Positions 22,103 to 32,139 of a DNA stretch of 64,000 nt are shown in pieces. This DNA comes from Limnephilus marmoratus (Eukaryota > Arthropoda > Insecta > Trichoptera > Limnephilidae), in contig OU862927.1 of NCBI GenBank assembly GCA_917880885.1, positions 19,857,450-19,921,449 of the forward strand. Reading direction: 5' to 3'. The notes under the pieces were generated by a model, which was given only the letters and a program-made list of their open reading frames with translations, did no database searches and was not told the DNA's origin. Position numbers and translations under genes: made by a program. The stretch's first letter is position 1. Each line of letters opens with the position of its first letter.

Positions 22103-22387
22103 CATTAGTTTATCAATTAAATAATAATACTTAATTGTTAGCAGACCCGGGAATATATTTTAGCGAAAACAAACTTTAGAAACCATAGTATTACAAGTTG
22201 TTACGAAATGCCTCCACTTCCATCACGATTAATGGGTAGTAGCATCCGGTAACAACTTCGGACACTGCATACAAATACTCCCCTACTCCGGAACTTTGTT
22301 TGACTTGCGAACTGGATTATCTAGATAACTACCTACTGCCAGAATTGATGACTGAAATAATTTCAGCGGCAGAACATTTCCGAGCAT
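22103..22387. other. Unassigned spacer
   Basis: Single-copy-looking DNA between the hAT element and the left 90-bp direct repeat. Confidence 0.4.
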
Positions 22388-22477
22388 AATAAAATGCATT
22401 ATTTATTCTTTCTATTACGTCTGTTATAAAATCGAATTAATATTGTGGCAATCTTTATTTCAAATGGTGTAATATTT
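22388..22477. repeat. 90-bp direct repeat, left copy (putative target duplication)
   Basis: Identical over all 90 bases to 23230-23319. It flanks the RTE fragment exactly, so it reads as an exceptionally long target-site duplication. Confidence 0.92.
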
Positions 22478-23229
22478 AATAGCTTAGCTACGTCGGCAAG
22501 GAACATGGGATTGGTCATCAACGAGGGGAAGACAAAATATATGCCCGTACATGGACGCCAGAAACCACCAAGTATACAGATAGATAATTATACATTTGAA
22601 ACTGTCAACGAGTTTGTATATCTCGGTACTATGGTGACAAATGACAACAATGTATCCAGCGAAATCAAAAGAAGAATAGTAGCTGCAAATCGATACTACT
22701 TTGGGCTACAGAAGCATATGAAATCTCGCCACCTTACCAGAAGAACTAAAGTCCTGCTTTACAAGACCCTTATACGACCTGTTCTTATGTATGGTTCGGA
22801 ATGCTGGACAATCAGTAAGGGTGATGAAGGAGCCCTAGAAAGTTTTGAAAGGAAGGTGCTGCGAAGGATTTACGGCCCAGTCTGTGATAATGGAGAATGG
22901 CGTATCAGATACAACCAGGAGCTATACGATCTTTACGAGGACCCTAATATCTCCAAGGAAATCAAAACTGGAAGACTCAGGTGGGCTGGACATATCCAGA
23001 GAATGAGCGAAGGAGATATCCCAAAGCGAATTATGGATGGTGCACCTGGGGGTCGGAGAAGAGTTGGAAGACCAAAGCTTCGATGGCTGGATGGAGTGGT
23101 GAAGGATGCAAGCACCATCGGCATCCGAAACTGGCGCAACGCAGCACAACACCGACAGTCATGGAGGCAGGCTCTGCTGGAGGCCAAGACCCGACCTGGG
23201 TTGTAGAGCCACAGATGATGATGATGATG
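22478..23229 (+). mobile_element. RTE-clade LINE, 5'-truncated, C-terminal ORF plus ATGATG tail
   Basis: Codes in one frame (stop 23204-23206) for the RTE C-terminal region: YLGTMVTND, LLYKTLIRPVLMYGSECW, FERKVLRRIYGP, RLRWAGHIQRM, GRPKLRWLDGVVKDA. A short 3' UTR with an ATGATGATGATGA tail follows, typical of RTE. An apparent start Met and the first residues (up to about 22477) come from the host direct repeat, not the element. There is no stop or frameshift in 240 codons and the flanking 90-bp repeats are identical, so the insertion is recent. Confidence 0.92.
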
Positions 23230-23319
23230 AATAAAATGCATTATTTATTCTTTCTATTACGTCTGTTATAAAATCGAATTAATATTGTGGCAATCTTTAT
23301 TTCAAATGGTGTAATATTT
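23230..23319. repeat. 90-bp direct repeat, right copy
   Basis: Second copy of the 90-bp sequence at 22388-22477, beginning right after the RTE tail (the boundary is ambiguous by one A). No substitutions. Confidence 0.92.
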
Positions 23320-23344
23320 TTATATAAATCGCTTATCATTTTTT

Positions 23345-24140
23345 GCGGTTGAATTTAATGTTTCAAAAACCCAATCTTATCTGACTACGTCTAAAAGGGA
23401 TCGAAATGAAAATCTAGTCTCCTTCAACGGAAGCAATCTTCTGAACAGGCCCTCCATTGATATGCTTGGTGTAACCCTAAGTGACCAGCTCTGATATGGG
23501 GGCTCCATCGAAGCCGGAATAAAGTTAGCCTCTCAAAAACTGGGCGTACTGTACAGGGCCCGCAGATACTTTAATAGTACACAACTGCACCCCCGGTGCA
23601 AATCACAAGTGCGCCCCACTGTTGAATTTGGCAGCCACCTCTGGTCTGGAGCTCCGAAATACCTGAAAAATAGCCTCGACTCTGTGCAGAAACGGGCGGT
23701 CCATTTGATAGATTCTCCCATCTTAACAGACGGATTGCAATCCTTAGAGTATAGGCGTCGGGGGGGAATGCTAACCTTGTTCTACCGGTATTACAATGGA
23801 AGATGCTCCGAGGAATTAGCATCATTGATCCCTTCGGCACCGGTGCATAGTCGGGAGACACGCCAAACGTGTGCTCAACATTTGTACACTGTTGACATTT
23901 GTCACATTAGAACAGGTCGCTTCTTCGACTCGTTCTTGTGTTCAACAGCTCGGCTGTGGAATGATTTGCCGGCCTTTGTGTTTCCTCCTTCCTACAACAT
24001 GGGTATCTTCAAGACCAATGTTCATTCCTTCCTCTCCTCAAAAAGACCCTCAAATATTTTTCACTCAACTTCCTTAATGTACATTTTCTTTTATAATAAA
24101 ATATGTATTGACTACTTCGAGATCACAAAGGAAGTACATA
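23345..24140 (+). pseudogene. LINE family B fragment (C-terminal half of RT protein)
   Basis: Longest family B copy here. It starts after the RT catalytic block (EFNVSKTQSYLTTSK), then LASQKLGVLYRARRYF, RPTVEFGSHLWSG, SVQKRAVHLID, YRYYNGRCSEELASLIPSA and TARLWNDLPA. One in-frame stop falls near 23492; otherwise the frame is open to about 24160. It is 5'-truncated and lacks the terminal hairpin. CR1/Jockey-superfamily type, but not LINE A. It lies just upstream of the first exon of host gene 1. Confidence 0.85.
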
Positions 24141-24312
24141 CTATACACTATACTGCTTAACCAAAAACCTTAAGCTGCTCTTGCGTTGATTTCAATAGTA
24201 CGAATCCTCCACCACACTTCGAAAATGTGCATAAAAATGAGGACAAGTGTGTTTAATCTTTTTTTTCAAAATACGTATTATTATTTTACATATGTTTTTC
24301 CTTGTATTTCAG

Positions 24313-24611
24313 GTGTATTCCGCCCGCGCCGCCGGCCCCGCCCTATCTGCTCCCCCTCCCTCCGCCAAGCCCGCTCTACTCAACTCCTACCTGCCCGCCG
24401 CCATGCAGGTGCTAGCACACCTGACGCACCAGATGTCCTTCGAGCGCCCGCCAGCTGACTCTCTGCCCGCCCAGGCCTCCAAGCCGTCCACAACCACCAC
24501 TAGAGCGCCCGCCACCACCAAGAGGAGCGCCACTACCACTAGGAAGACTGAAACCACTGCAAAGACCACCGTGAAGATGACTGTGACGACTACTACTCCA
24601 AAAGCGACGAC
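24313..24611 (+). CDS. Host gene 1, first visible coding exon (Thr-rich)
   Basis: Internal exon of a spliced host gene. The acceptor TTGTATTTCAG ends at 24312 and the donor GTAAGT starts at 24612. Read in phase 0 it gives 99 codons plus two bases: an Ala/Pro-rich start (VYSARAAGPALSAPPP), LNSYLPAAMQVLAHLTHQMS, then a Thr/Lys/Pro tract with runs of four threonines, mucin-like and probably O-glycosylated if secreted. The split codon AC|A joins exon 27782 without a frame change. G+C and codon use are clearly higher than in the surrounding DNA. Upstream exons, including any signal peptide, were not found; RTE and LINE B insertions occupy the region before it. Protein family not recognised. Confidence 0.82.
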
Positions 24612-24659
24612 GTAAGTGTAAAGATTCACTAAAATCTTGTGTTAAATTGCATACATTTT

Positions 24660-25077
24660 CAATTTGGGTGCGGGTATGGGTACCGCCTCCCCGGGAACTA
24701 TTTATTGGATAATCCTCACATCCCTGCCATTGGTCACCCCAATTTTTCTCTACGTTTGGTGACTTAGCACAAGTGTCCGGGTTTACGAGGTGATGTTTAT
24801 CTAGGTCCTGGCGGCCAATGCATTTGCCCATCTACTTGAGAGATTGGTTGAGGAAGAGCTAACCTAGACCTCGACAGCCGGACTCTTTAGATCGGTCGTC
24901 TTGCACCGCATTGACCCCCGGATTCCTACACACCCTTATACCTTTTTCCTTCCCATAACTCCTTTCCAAAAACACCCTCCACGCGGCAACCCCGTAGATA
25001 TATCTATATATATATATATACATCCATCGCCATAGAATAGACCATAAGGGCCTCCTGTGAGGAGATAATGTAAAAAA
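24660..25077 (+). mobile_element. SINE-like family Z copy in intron 1
   Basis: Begins about 50 bases after the exon donor. Head GGTATGGGTACCGCCTCCCC, then ACGTTTGGTGACTTAGCA, TATCTAGGTCCTGGCGG, CATTGACCCCCGGATTCCT, CCTTTTTCCTTCC, CACCCTCCACGCGG, a TA microsatellite and GGGCCTCCTGTGAGGAG with an A tail. The 3' hairpin arms are partly kept. Confidence 0.72.
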
Positions 25078-25124
25078 AAAGTTTTTAGCGCTACTATAAA
25101 TAGGAAGGCTCCCACCATTGCAAT

Positions 25125-25497
25125 GATCATGCTGAGGATACGACTGCAAAAGCGACGTCATGAGTATTAAGAAATAAAAAATGCTTGTATTGTGTTGATA
25201 CACAATTGTTTCGCAGAAATTCTTGTGGGACAAAGTTATCAAATGTTCATTCAGCGCCATTTAATTTTTTTGACAGATGAAAGATTCCCTTCAAATGCTG
25301 ATCCGTTTCAGATCATGCTGAGGATACGACTGCAAAAGCGACGTCATGAATATTAAGAAATAAAAAATGCTTGTATCGTGTTGATCCACAATTGTTTCGC
25401 AGAAATTCTTGTGGGACAAAGTCATCAAATGTTCATTCAGTGCCATTTAATTTTTTTTGACAGTTGAAAGGTTCCCTTTAAATGCCGATCCGTTTCA
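25125..25497. repeat. 186-bp tandem duplication in intron 1
   Basis: Two direct copies with period 186 bases (GATCATGCTGAGGATACGAC at about 25125 and 25311), only slightly diverged. Each contains GACTGCAAAAGCGACG, resembling the end of the first visible exon (CTCCAAAAGCGACGAC). Confidence 0.85.
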
Positions 25498-25531
25498 GTT
25501 TTTGAACATATTGTGATCAGGCGAACACTAC

Positions 25532-26639
25532 CAGCCTTACTAAAAAAAACCACAGCACGGCCGATGATAACCTGTGTTGCAGCAGCAACGTGAATAAAAC
25601 CAAAATACACTAAAACCCGGTAACACTACTAATAAGATTTGATCTTAAAATGTATTTTACATCCGGCAACAATGCAATTTTTCATACTGCACATAATTTA
25701 ATTGTTTGTTTTCCTACAGAACCGCTATATGGCGGCGCCTTCGCATTCGTCATTCGCGTTGAAACCGCCAAAAAAAACTCACTCCGCGGGTGTGTGTGAA
25801 ATATTACACAAATCTGATCGTAATATCTATTAATATGACTAATTCACTATTACATTCGCATAATTGATATATTTACCGTGTTTTTGGTGGTTTTTAATAA
25901 GTTTTAGTCAAGTTATAATAACCATAATCATACTTTGAAAATTGAAATGTCAATAAGTATTTTATGTCAAACATGAAAATTCAAATTTACATTTAAAGGA
26001 TTTTATTTTATGAGAATTTCATAAAAGTAGTGTTTTTTTTAAATATTAATATCTAATACATGTGTTCCTAAACGTATCAATGAAATTAACGTCTTTAGAG
26101 TTGCAAGAAATCTGTTATAAAAGTCGGTATTATTTTTTTAGGTTAGTTTTTTGGCAATAAAAAAACTTTGAAATTTTTTATTGTATGCACGAGGAAAAAG
26201 TGAGGTGACAGTTTCGTTCCAAATTCATTATATAAAAGGTCCGTATTTTTTAAATTTAGTTTTTTTTATAAATTTCTGTACACTTTCATCAAATATGTTT
26301 TGGTTAAAAAAAAATCCATTTTAATATATGGCAGTTTTTAAAAACTAAAGTGTATTTCAATTACACAAATCTAAAAGGTAATTTTATCTTGTTTTTATAA
26401 ATGGTATTTGTTTTTACGACACCTTCAAAAATAAGAAATATATAGAACATTCAAAATAATTTAGAAAAATTTCAAATTTTGTTCAGATATCATTACTAAA
26501 ACAGAGATAAACTACGCTCTCAGGCCGTGTAAACCAAGTGTATTTTTTTCCATGAACAATTTTTTAATTAGTAATGTTTTCACATCCGCGGCCGTTTGTC
26601 AATTGATTAAAATTTTCACTGGGTTTTTTAGTAAGGCTG
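25532..26639. mobile_element. Candidate DNA transposon with CAGCCTTACTAAAAAA ends
   Basis: Inverted ends CAGCCTTACTAAAAAAAACC and GGGTTTTTTAGTAAGGCTG bound 1.1 kb of A+T-rich DNA. No 8-bp duplication is visible (AACACTAC against TATGTTTA), so the class is uncertain; the CAG start suggests hAT. No transposase frame. Confidence 0.5.
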
Positions 26640-26904
26640 TATGTTTAATATTTATTGTGATCCGCAGATATTTGTCAAATATCGTGATAAGCATTTACTG
26701 AACGTTTAGGCTAGCGTATTGACGGATCACAATATGGATCACAGTTGTCTAGATTCCTGACGTATCGTGATAAACATTGATGGATCGTGATAAATATTGA
26801 ACGCACATTTTTGGTAGATTTTTGACGCTACGTCAAAAAATTAAGAATTCGCCGAGCGGTACTATTATTAAAGCAAACCATTTGTTAGATTACTTGAAAG
26901 TTTT

Positions 26905-27550
26905 CGATCACGCGAAATAAGTAAATTTGCCTCGATTGCTCGAGATTTCCCAGAAGATCATTTTTAAAATTTTTTCGCCAACAATCAAAAGATCATACCT
27001 TCGAATTTTAACACGGAGACGTAAAAAAATATTATTGTGATAGGTATATAGCCAATAAATTAACCTTATTTTAGTTTATCTCATATTTGTAGGATTTATA
27101 AAAAAATCGTTAAGTTTATAACCGCGCGAATCCTGCATGGTTTTTACTTTGAAACTGCCGTGAGGGGTACTTATTCGAGCCAACATAGAATATTTTCGAT
27201 TTTTGTATGTTGTCTGCGGTATACTTGATAATGAAAGGTGCATATCTATGGAAAAGATACTTAATTCAAAAATTCGGCAGGAAAAAAACATTTTTTTAAT
27301 TTATTTTTAACATCGTTCTAAAATAGTTTATAAGGTTCGGATTTGCCACATCTTTGGTCATAATAGATAAAGCATTTCAATATTTCGTTTTAAAATAATT
27401 GGCTGGCCAAGAAAATGTTTTAAATTGGTACTCGTAATTACAATAAATGTTTTACGAATGGTAGGAAAATGTGGTCCAATTTTTGACCACTATCAATCGC
27501 ACAAAAATAAAAGTGGTCCATTTTTCGACCATAATCGCTCCAGTGGTTAC
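26905..27550 (+). repeat. Interspersed repeat R3, copy 1
   Basis: About 640 bases matching 54215-54855 in the same orientation, from CGATCACGCGAAATAA to ATAATCGCTCCAGTGGTTA, with scattered small indels. No coding frame. Possibly a non-autonomous element; no terminal repeats or duplication identified. Confidence 0.8.
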
Positions 27551-27781
27551 AGCAATACCGGAATGAGAAATAACTGTGTTAATCTGTAAAAAATAATTAG
27601 GGTTCAGGCGAATTCTTTAGTTATTGTTCGATATTGTCAGTTAATTTCTGTCTATATCTGTTTTTTTTTCCAAAATAATAAAAATTAAAAAAAAAACTTT
27701 CTTCCAAGCCCTTGAAGATTAGTCCAGTGGTGACTGCCTATTTGAAAATCTGTTTACTTAAGAGAAAAATGCTATTTTCAG

Positions 27782-28362
27782 AGCATCACCAGTTGATTTG
27801 ACCACCCCGCCCCATGCACCTGCCAACTTCGCTCCACTACCAGTGACACGTAAAAACATCCATGGATTAGCAACATTGGGACTCAGTGAAGAACCTCTGG
27901 TTCCCCCTATCGTCCTAGAAACATACCCTGGCCATTCTGTTCTAACAGACTTCACAGAGGCCCAATCGACCATTCCTGTCATAAGATCCTCTTACCCGCA
28001 CAACAGTCCTCACTATATCAGACATCCTTATCCAATCCAGGATCAAAGCTTCCCAGTTGTACTGTTTCCATCACATACTTACTTCCAGTCCAGGACTCCT
28101 GATTCTGAGCCTATGTTCCTGCCTGGTAACTTCCCTGGAAACTACAATCAAGATCCACTTTATGCCGATTATCTTGCAAAAGCTCGCGAAGGGGAGAGTG
28201 AAGATGACAGCATCGTAATCTCTGATGGATTACCAGACGTATCATCATTACCAGTGCAGAATGAAAACAATTACAAGTACAACCCTCTTGAACTGATGTC
28301 TGATGAGCTTTCAGATGAAAATCTGCAATATCTTGCACCTAGCTTCAGGGAATTGATCAAGG
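27782..28362 (+). CDS. Host gene 1, exon 2 (visible)
   Basis: The acceptor TGCTATTTTCAG ends at 27781. The donor GTATGT starts at 28363. The first base completes the codon from 24611; the exon then reads ASPVDLTTPPHAPANFAPLP and ends ...FRELIK plus one base. The exon is 581 bases: Pro/Ser-rich, with acidic stretches (EGESEDDS, LMSDELSDEN), no cysteine and no transmembrane segment. It fits an extended secreted or intracellular disordered protein. Phase 2-in, phase 1-out agrees with both neighbours. Family not recognised. Confidence 0.87.
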
Positions 28363-29129
28363 GTATGTAAACTTTTGGTGCTATATTAATTTACAATTAA
28401 TGATGAGCCGTTACACAGTTTTAAACTCATTATAAATTCGGAACTCGATTGTTACAAACTCCTGAGTCTAGTCAACATAAAGCACCACTAGATACACTAG
28501 ACGTTAGGACTTACGACTAATTTCAATGTCACTGTTCACAAACAAATTAGCAAATTCCTCGTCTAAATAGTTTAAAAACGAATATTCGACATTTTAACAC
28601 ATATAAGGAATTCGATGTTTAATACATACCTACCTAAAAATGTTCAAATTTACATGTCAAAATATAGTTAGTGATATTTAGATTTTTTTAAGTTATCCAT
28701 TTGTAAACCATTATTATGTAAGTAACTATTTTATGCAACCATTGTTTATTACGGCATAAAAAGTTTTACTTGCGTAAAAAATTGTAACCATTTCGTGCAC
28801 ACAATGTAAAAACCCCACGGGAGTATAAAAGAGCAAATAAATAAATAAAATTGATAAAAACTTTCACTCATTCAAGGGTTGTTCATGAAGGACGGAAATT
28901 ATGAAACAACTGAAGTCCCCGGCGATTCCCGGGCTTTACATAGAGTTTTCGAAATCAAATTTAGACAGTGACCTTCCTCTTGTTTTGAAGGTCATATATG
29001 CAAAATTTCATCAACCTCAATGACAATATATACCTAAATCTTCCTCATGAATTACACTATATATTACATATTTATAAAAAGCATTAACTTTGTGGCTCGC
29101 CATAATTTACAATAAAAACATATAAAAAA
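28363..29129. other. Intron 2, proximal part
   Basis: Intronic. A retroelement-type tail AAATAAATAAATAAA lies at about 28834-28850, and 28920-29050 carries fragments of a common repeat (TATACCTAAATCTTCCTCAT). No gene. Confidence 0.45.
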
Positions 29130-29154
29130 TTGTTGTAGACCACTTTTATTTTAT

Positions 29155-29202
29155 AAACACTCTACCGGTTTCAGAAGCACCCTTCCTTCGTCAGGAGAAT
29201 AT
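29155..29202 (-). ncRNA. Type I hammerhead ribozyme, PLE 3' end
   Basis: Minus-strand order: stem I arm CTC, core CTGACGA (matches CUGANGA fully), stem II AGGAAG/CTTCT with one bulge and loop GGTG, GAAA, one-pair stem III (C CG G), TA, then stem I arm GAG pairing with CTC. All invariant core positions are present and cleavage would follow ...CCGGTA. This is the arrangement reported for PLE hammerheads. An outer part of stem I appears as an internal loop plus ATA/TAT. Confidence 0.75.
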
Positions 29203-29371
29203 TATAACTAAACTATGATACAGAATGTTGACAGATATATTAGGTGTTTGAGTGGGAGGTGAGCAAAGGGGTGGGGGTAATTGCGGGATTTCCGGAAAGA
29301 ACAGAGCGGTTAATTGGAAAAATATTTAGAATGGGACTGAAAGATAAATTAATTCGGTTATTCATTTATAC

Positions 29372-30349
29372 GCACCAGATTTAAATGTCCGGGTTAAATT
29401 TTCCCCAAAAAAAAAAAAAAAAAAAAAAGGAAAAAAAGAAGGAAAAACTAAACCCTTTCACACACTTCCCCAAATGATCATCTAGTCAACCCACGCTATG
29501 CAATTGCACTATATAAGTATTATAAATACAAAACAATACAAGAACAACATGTCAACCTACTAGAGACCAAATGGGAATATAATTCACCGACTCCAGATAT
29601 TTTCATATCAGAGGGTTCGGCTCTGTGGCATTTCTAATTGAACCTATAAATCCTACTGATCCCTCAATATAAATATTTAAAAAATCCTTTGTAATCCTAC
29701 ATGTATTTAAAATGACTGATTTTTGCATTTTTATATACAAATTCTTTGACAAATCTAATATGCTTAAATTTTGAATCAGATTCCTAGGTATTATGCCAGT
29801 GGCCGAAATAACAAATGGCAATATTTTTATAGTCCGAGAATGCCAAATTCTTTTAATCTCATTTCCTAAATCTGTGTATTTTCTTATTTTTTCAGAAATA
29901 GTTTTTTGAATATTACAGGAATTTGGAATAGCTACATCAATGATATAAGTTATTTTTTTAATTTTGTCATGTAAAACTATATCAGGTCTATTATGACTAA
30001 TTGTTCTGTCTGTTAGTATAATTTTATCATAATATATTTTATAAAATTCATTTTCTAAAAATGAATTTGGTTCATATTCATAATATGGTACTATATTACG
30101 GCAGTCAATCAAGTTATGTTTAATTACCAAACTTTGGTGAATTATTTTTAAAACCTGATTGTGCCTAAATGTATACTCGGAAGGCGCTAATATAGAACAT
30201 CCCGATATAATATGTTCTATAGTTTCGGGAAAAGCCAAACATTTTCTACATAAATCATCAATTTGATTTATATCTTTGATTATATGCTTTCTATAATTTT
30301 TAGTATTAATGACTCTATCTTGAATGGCAAGCATAAATCATTCTATTTA
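29372..30349 (-). mobile_element. 5'-truncated R2-like (RLE) LINE inserted in the PLE
   Basis: A 978-bp insertion bounded by a 13-base duplication with one mismatch (TATTCATTTATAC 29359-29371, TATTTATTTATAC 30350-30362 on the plus strand). It contains the RLE reading frame 30334-29603 and a 3' UTR with an A22 run on the plus strand (29407-29428). It is in the same orientation as the PLE, which makes the two nucleases look like one operon-like unit, but the duplication shows insertion. Confidence 0.75.
29603..30334 (-). CDS. Restriction-like endonuclease (RLE) C-terminal domain of an R2-like LINE
   Basis: 243 residues, open throughout. A CCHC knuckle C29-x2-C32-x8-H41-x4-C46 (CRKCLAFPETIEHIISGC) is followed by a PD-D/ExK-type nuclease motif R116-P117-D118-x14-D133 (RPDIV...YIIDVAIP), as at the C-terminus of RLE-bearing LINEs, where it nicks the target DNA. 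The RT that normally precedes these parts is missing. A TGA lies just upstream of the Met, and the fragment is a 5'-truncated insertion, so it is not an independent gene despite its intact frame. Confidence 0.85.
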   Translation of the reverse strand: MLAIQDRVINTKNYRKHIIKDINQIDDLCRKCLAFPETIEHIISGCSILAPSEYTFRHNQVLKIIHQSLVIKHNLIDCRNIVPYYEYEPNSFLENEFYKIYYDKIILTDRTISHNRPDIVLHDKIKKITYIIDVAIPNSCNIQKTISEKIRKYTDLGNEIKRIWHSRTIKILPFVISATGIIPRNLIQNLSILDLSKNLYIKMQKSVILNTCRITKDFLNIYIEGSVGFIGSIRNATEPNPLI

Positions 30350-30717
30350 TATTTATTTATACTAGCATTATTATTTAGGAATTTTCTGATTTCTAGTGCT
30401 TCTAAATTATCTAATTTTTTGCTTTTATTGTTACGGTGAAGAATTTTAACCCCTGTGTCCTTATTAAAAGTGTGATCTGTGGAAATTAGGTGACTAGCAA
30501 ACTCTGAAAAATTATTATTATTTAAGCATCTTAAATGTTCTGTGAAACTGATATTTATATTTCTGGTTGTCTTACCTATGTAGAACGAAGGACACTCATT
30601 GCAACATTGTTGGTAAATGCCTGAGTGGCTTAATTTATGATCTCTATCTTTAGTGTTTTTTAGTAATTTACCTAAATTGTTATCAGTATAGAACGCGAGT
30701 TTAATGTGGGCAGGCAA
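30343..30717 (-). pseudogene. PLE 2 GIY-YIG endonuclease domain
   Basis: 124-residue frame holding the GIY-YIG nuclease that PLEs use for target cleavage: GIYQQCCNECPSFYIG, the conserved TTRNINISFTEH (second position altered from the usual R-x-R-x-x-E-H form in PLE 1, RIREH), and LEALEIRKFL. It is joined by a frameshift near 30710 to the upstream PLE frame (30962-30672). Confidence 0.8.
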
Positions 30718-31012
30718 GTTTTTTGTACTAAGTGAGGAAAAGTTGGATATATATAAGATTCTGCGCCATATGCACGGAATTTATTATTTTCAGGCGTACC
30801 AAATAAAAATGTATTAGTTGAAATGAGTTTAAGTTTCTTATTTAGGATTTTATCAATTACGTCTGCGGAATAACCATTATTTAGAGCAATTTGTTTAATT
30901 TTTGAAAGTTCAATCGCGAAATTAACAGATGAAAGAGGGATTTTTACTAGCCTGTGCACCATTGAATGATAAGCAGAGTGTTTGTGTGAATCCGGGTGGT
31001 TTGACGTGTTAT

Positions 31013-31297
31013 ATATTGTTATATCTGTGTACTCTATATATTGGTGAAAACGGCATAAAAAACACGTTCAGTAGTTTTGAGTTTATCGCGAACTGACAGA
31101 CAGACGCGATGGAGGAATTTAATTTGTCATATGTAAAGATTATAAAGCAATATGTTATAAATATATCAAAAAAAATATATTTCAGTTGTTAGACCCCTTG
31201 AATACGTGACGTCTCTTGACAAATATTAAAAGCTTGTATTAAATTCATACATAATTTCCTATCGACGTAAGTTACAACCTTGTACCAAATTTTACAG
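31013..31297. other. Intron 2, distal part
   Basis: 31060-31140 carries the block GAGTTTATCGCGAACTGACA, shared with 13990. The rest is unassigned up to the acceptor TTTTACAG. Confidence 0.45.
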
Positions 31298-31521
31298 GTA
31301 TCAACGCCGTTGATGACAGAGAGGAAGGAGATAACAAATACAACCCCCATGGTTCATTCCAGTCCATAGAAGACCTGACAGATAATGCGTTGGATAAGAA
31401 GAACATTGGAGATTATTTGAGACTGAAGAAGGCGGCTGCAACTCAAAGTTATATCCAAATGCTTCTTCTCTATGATTTGTTGAGCAGAGATGCCAAGACT
31501 CAGAAGCTCAACAATTATACA
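31298..31521 (+). CDS. Host gene 1, exon 3 (visible)
   Basis: The acceptor AAATTTTACAG ends at 31297. The donor GTAAGT starts at 31522. The first two bases complete the Gly codon begun at 28362, followed by INAVDDREEGDNKYNPHGSF, SIEDLTDNALDKKNIGDYL and IQMLLLYDLLSRDAKTQKLN. The part from NNYKYNPLE (exon 2) to this exon repeats a KYNP motif followed by an acidic/hydrophobic stretch, hinting at an internal duplication. The exon ends in phase 0. Confidence 0.87.
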
Positions 31522-32139
31522 GTAAGTAACAAGCTTTTTCATTGTTTCGTACCCTCAAATATTCCTTGTGGTACCCTTTTTTGCGTGAAGTGGTGGGAAA
31601 TTCATAGAGGTTGGGAAACAGACCAAAAAAAACAAAATGGAAAATAATTTTTAATAAATGCGTTTCCCTGCATCTTTGAGTTACGTCTAGATTTGCAATT
31701 TATATGGACAACTTGCCATATTAGGTTATGATGAAAAGAATTATTAATCTTCTCTTTCTATGTTCTATACTTTTCATATTATTTTTATATTCTACTATAT
31801 TCTTCCATACTCTTTTATGCTCTATAGTCATTTATTGTTTCCATACTCTTTAGTCACTTACATTCTTTTATATTCATTTGTATTCTTTAAATTTCTTTAA
31901 TATTATTTTATATAATATGTATATTTATATATTTTTATTTTATTTTTTTTATGTTCTCGCACACTTCTTTATATTGCTTCTGTTAATATACTGTATACGA
32001 AAATCGACTACCACAACACAGGCATGTGCCTAGTATGGTGGTCGAAAAATTCCCAATTCATGTAACAAACAATTCGAAGAATAAAGAAACATTAAAAAAA
32101 AAATAGATGGCGCGAGTGAAATTATTTTAGGAAAACAAC
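31522..32139. other. Intron 3, T-rich degenerate repeats
   Basis: 31780-31960 holds loosely repeated TTCTATACTC / TTTATATTC motifs. At 32085-32103 an AATAAAGAAACATT followed by an A run looks like a processed retroelement end. No gene. Confidence 0.45.

Larger units (their letters stand above)
29130..31012 (-). mobile_element. Penelope-like element 2, interrupted by an R2-like LINE fragment
   Basis: Minus-strand PLE in intron 2 of host gene 1, 5'-truncated near 31012. The order 5' to 3' is: post-RT region (HSMVHRLVKIPL, QIALNNGYSADVIDKI) to about 30712, frameshift, GIY-YIG nuclease (SGIYQQCCNECPSFYIGKTT, HLRCLNNNNFSEFASHLIS) to 30343, insertion 29372-30349, PLE C-terminal tail (SPILNIFPINRS..., Pro/Thr-rich, TAA near 29235) and hammerhead (29155-29202). 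The tail parallels SPLLTMFP in PLE 1. The RT core is absent. Confidence 0.85.

Noticed and set aside
22445..22477. Start codon and N-terminus of the 253-codon RTE frame
   Set aside because: These bases belong to the left 90-bp direct repeat, which recurs after the element, so they are not element sequence.
29603..30717. A genuine PLE protein with both GIY-YIG and RLE nucleases
   Set aside because: The PLE tail continues beyond the RLE and a 13-base duplication with one mismatch flanks the RLE segment, so insertion explains it better.
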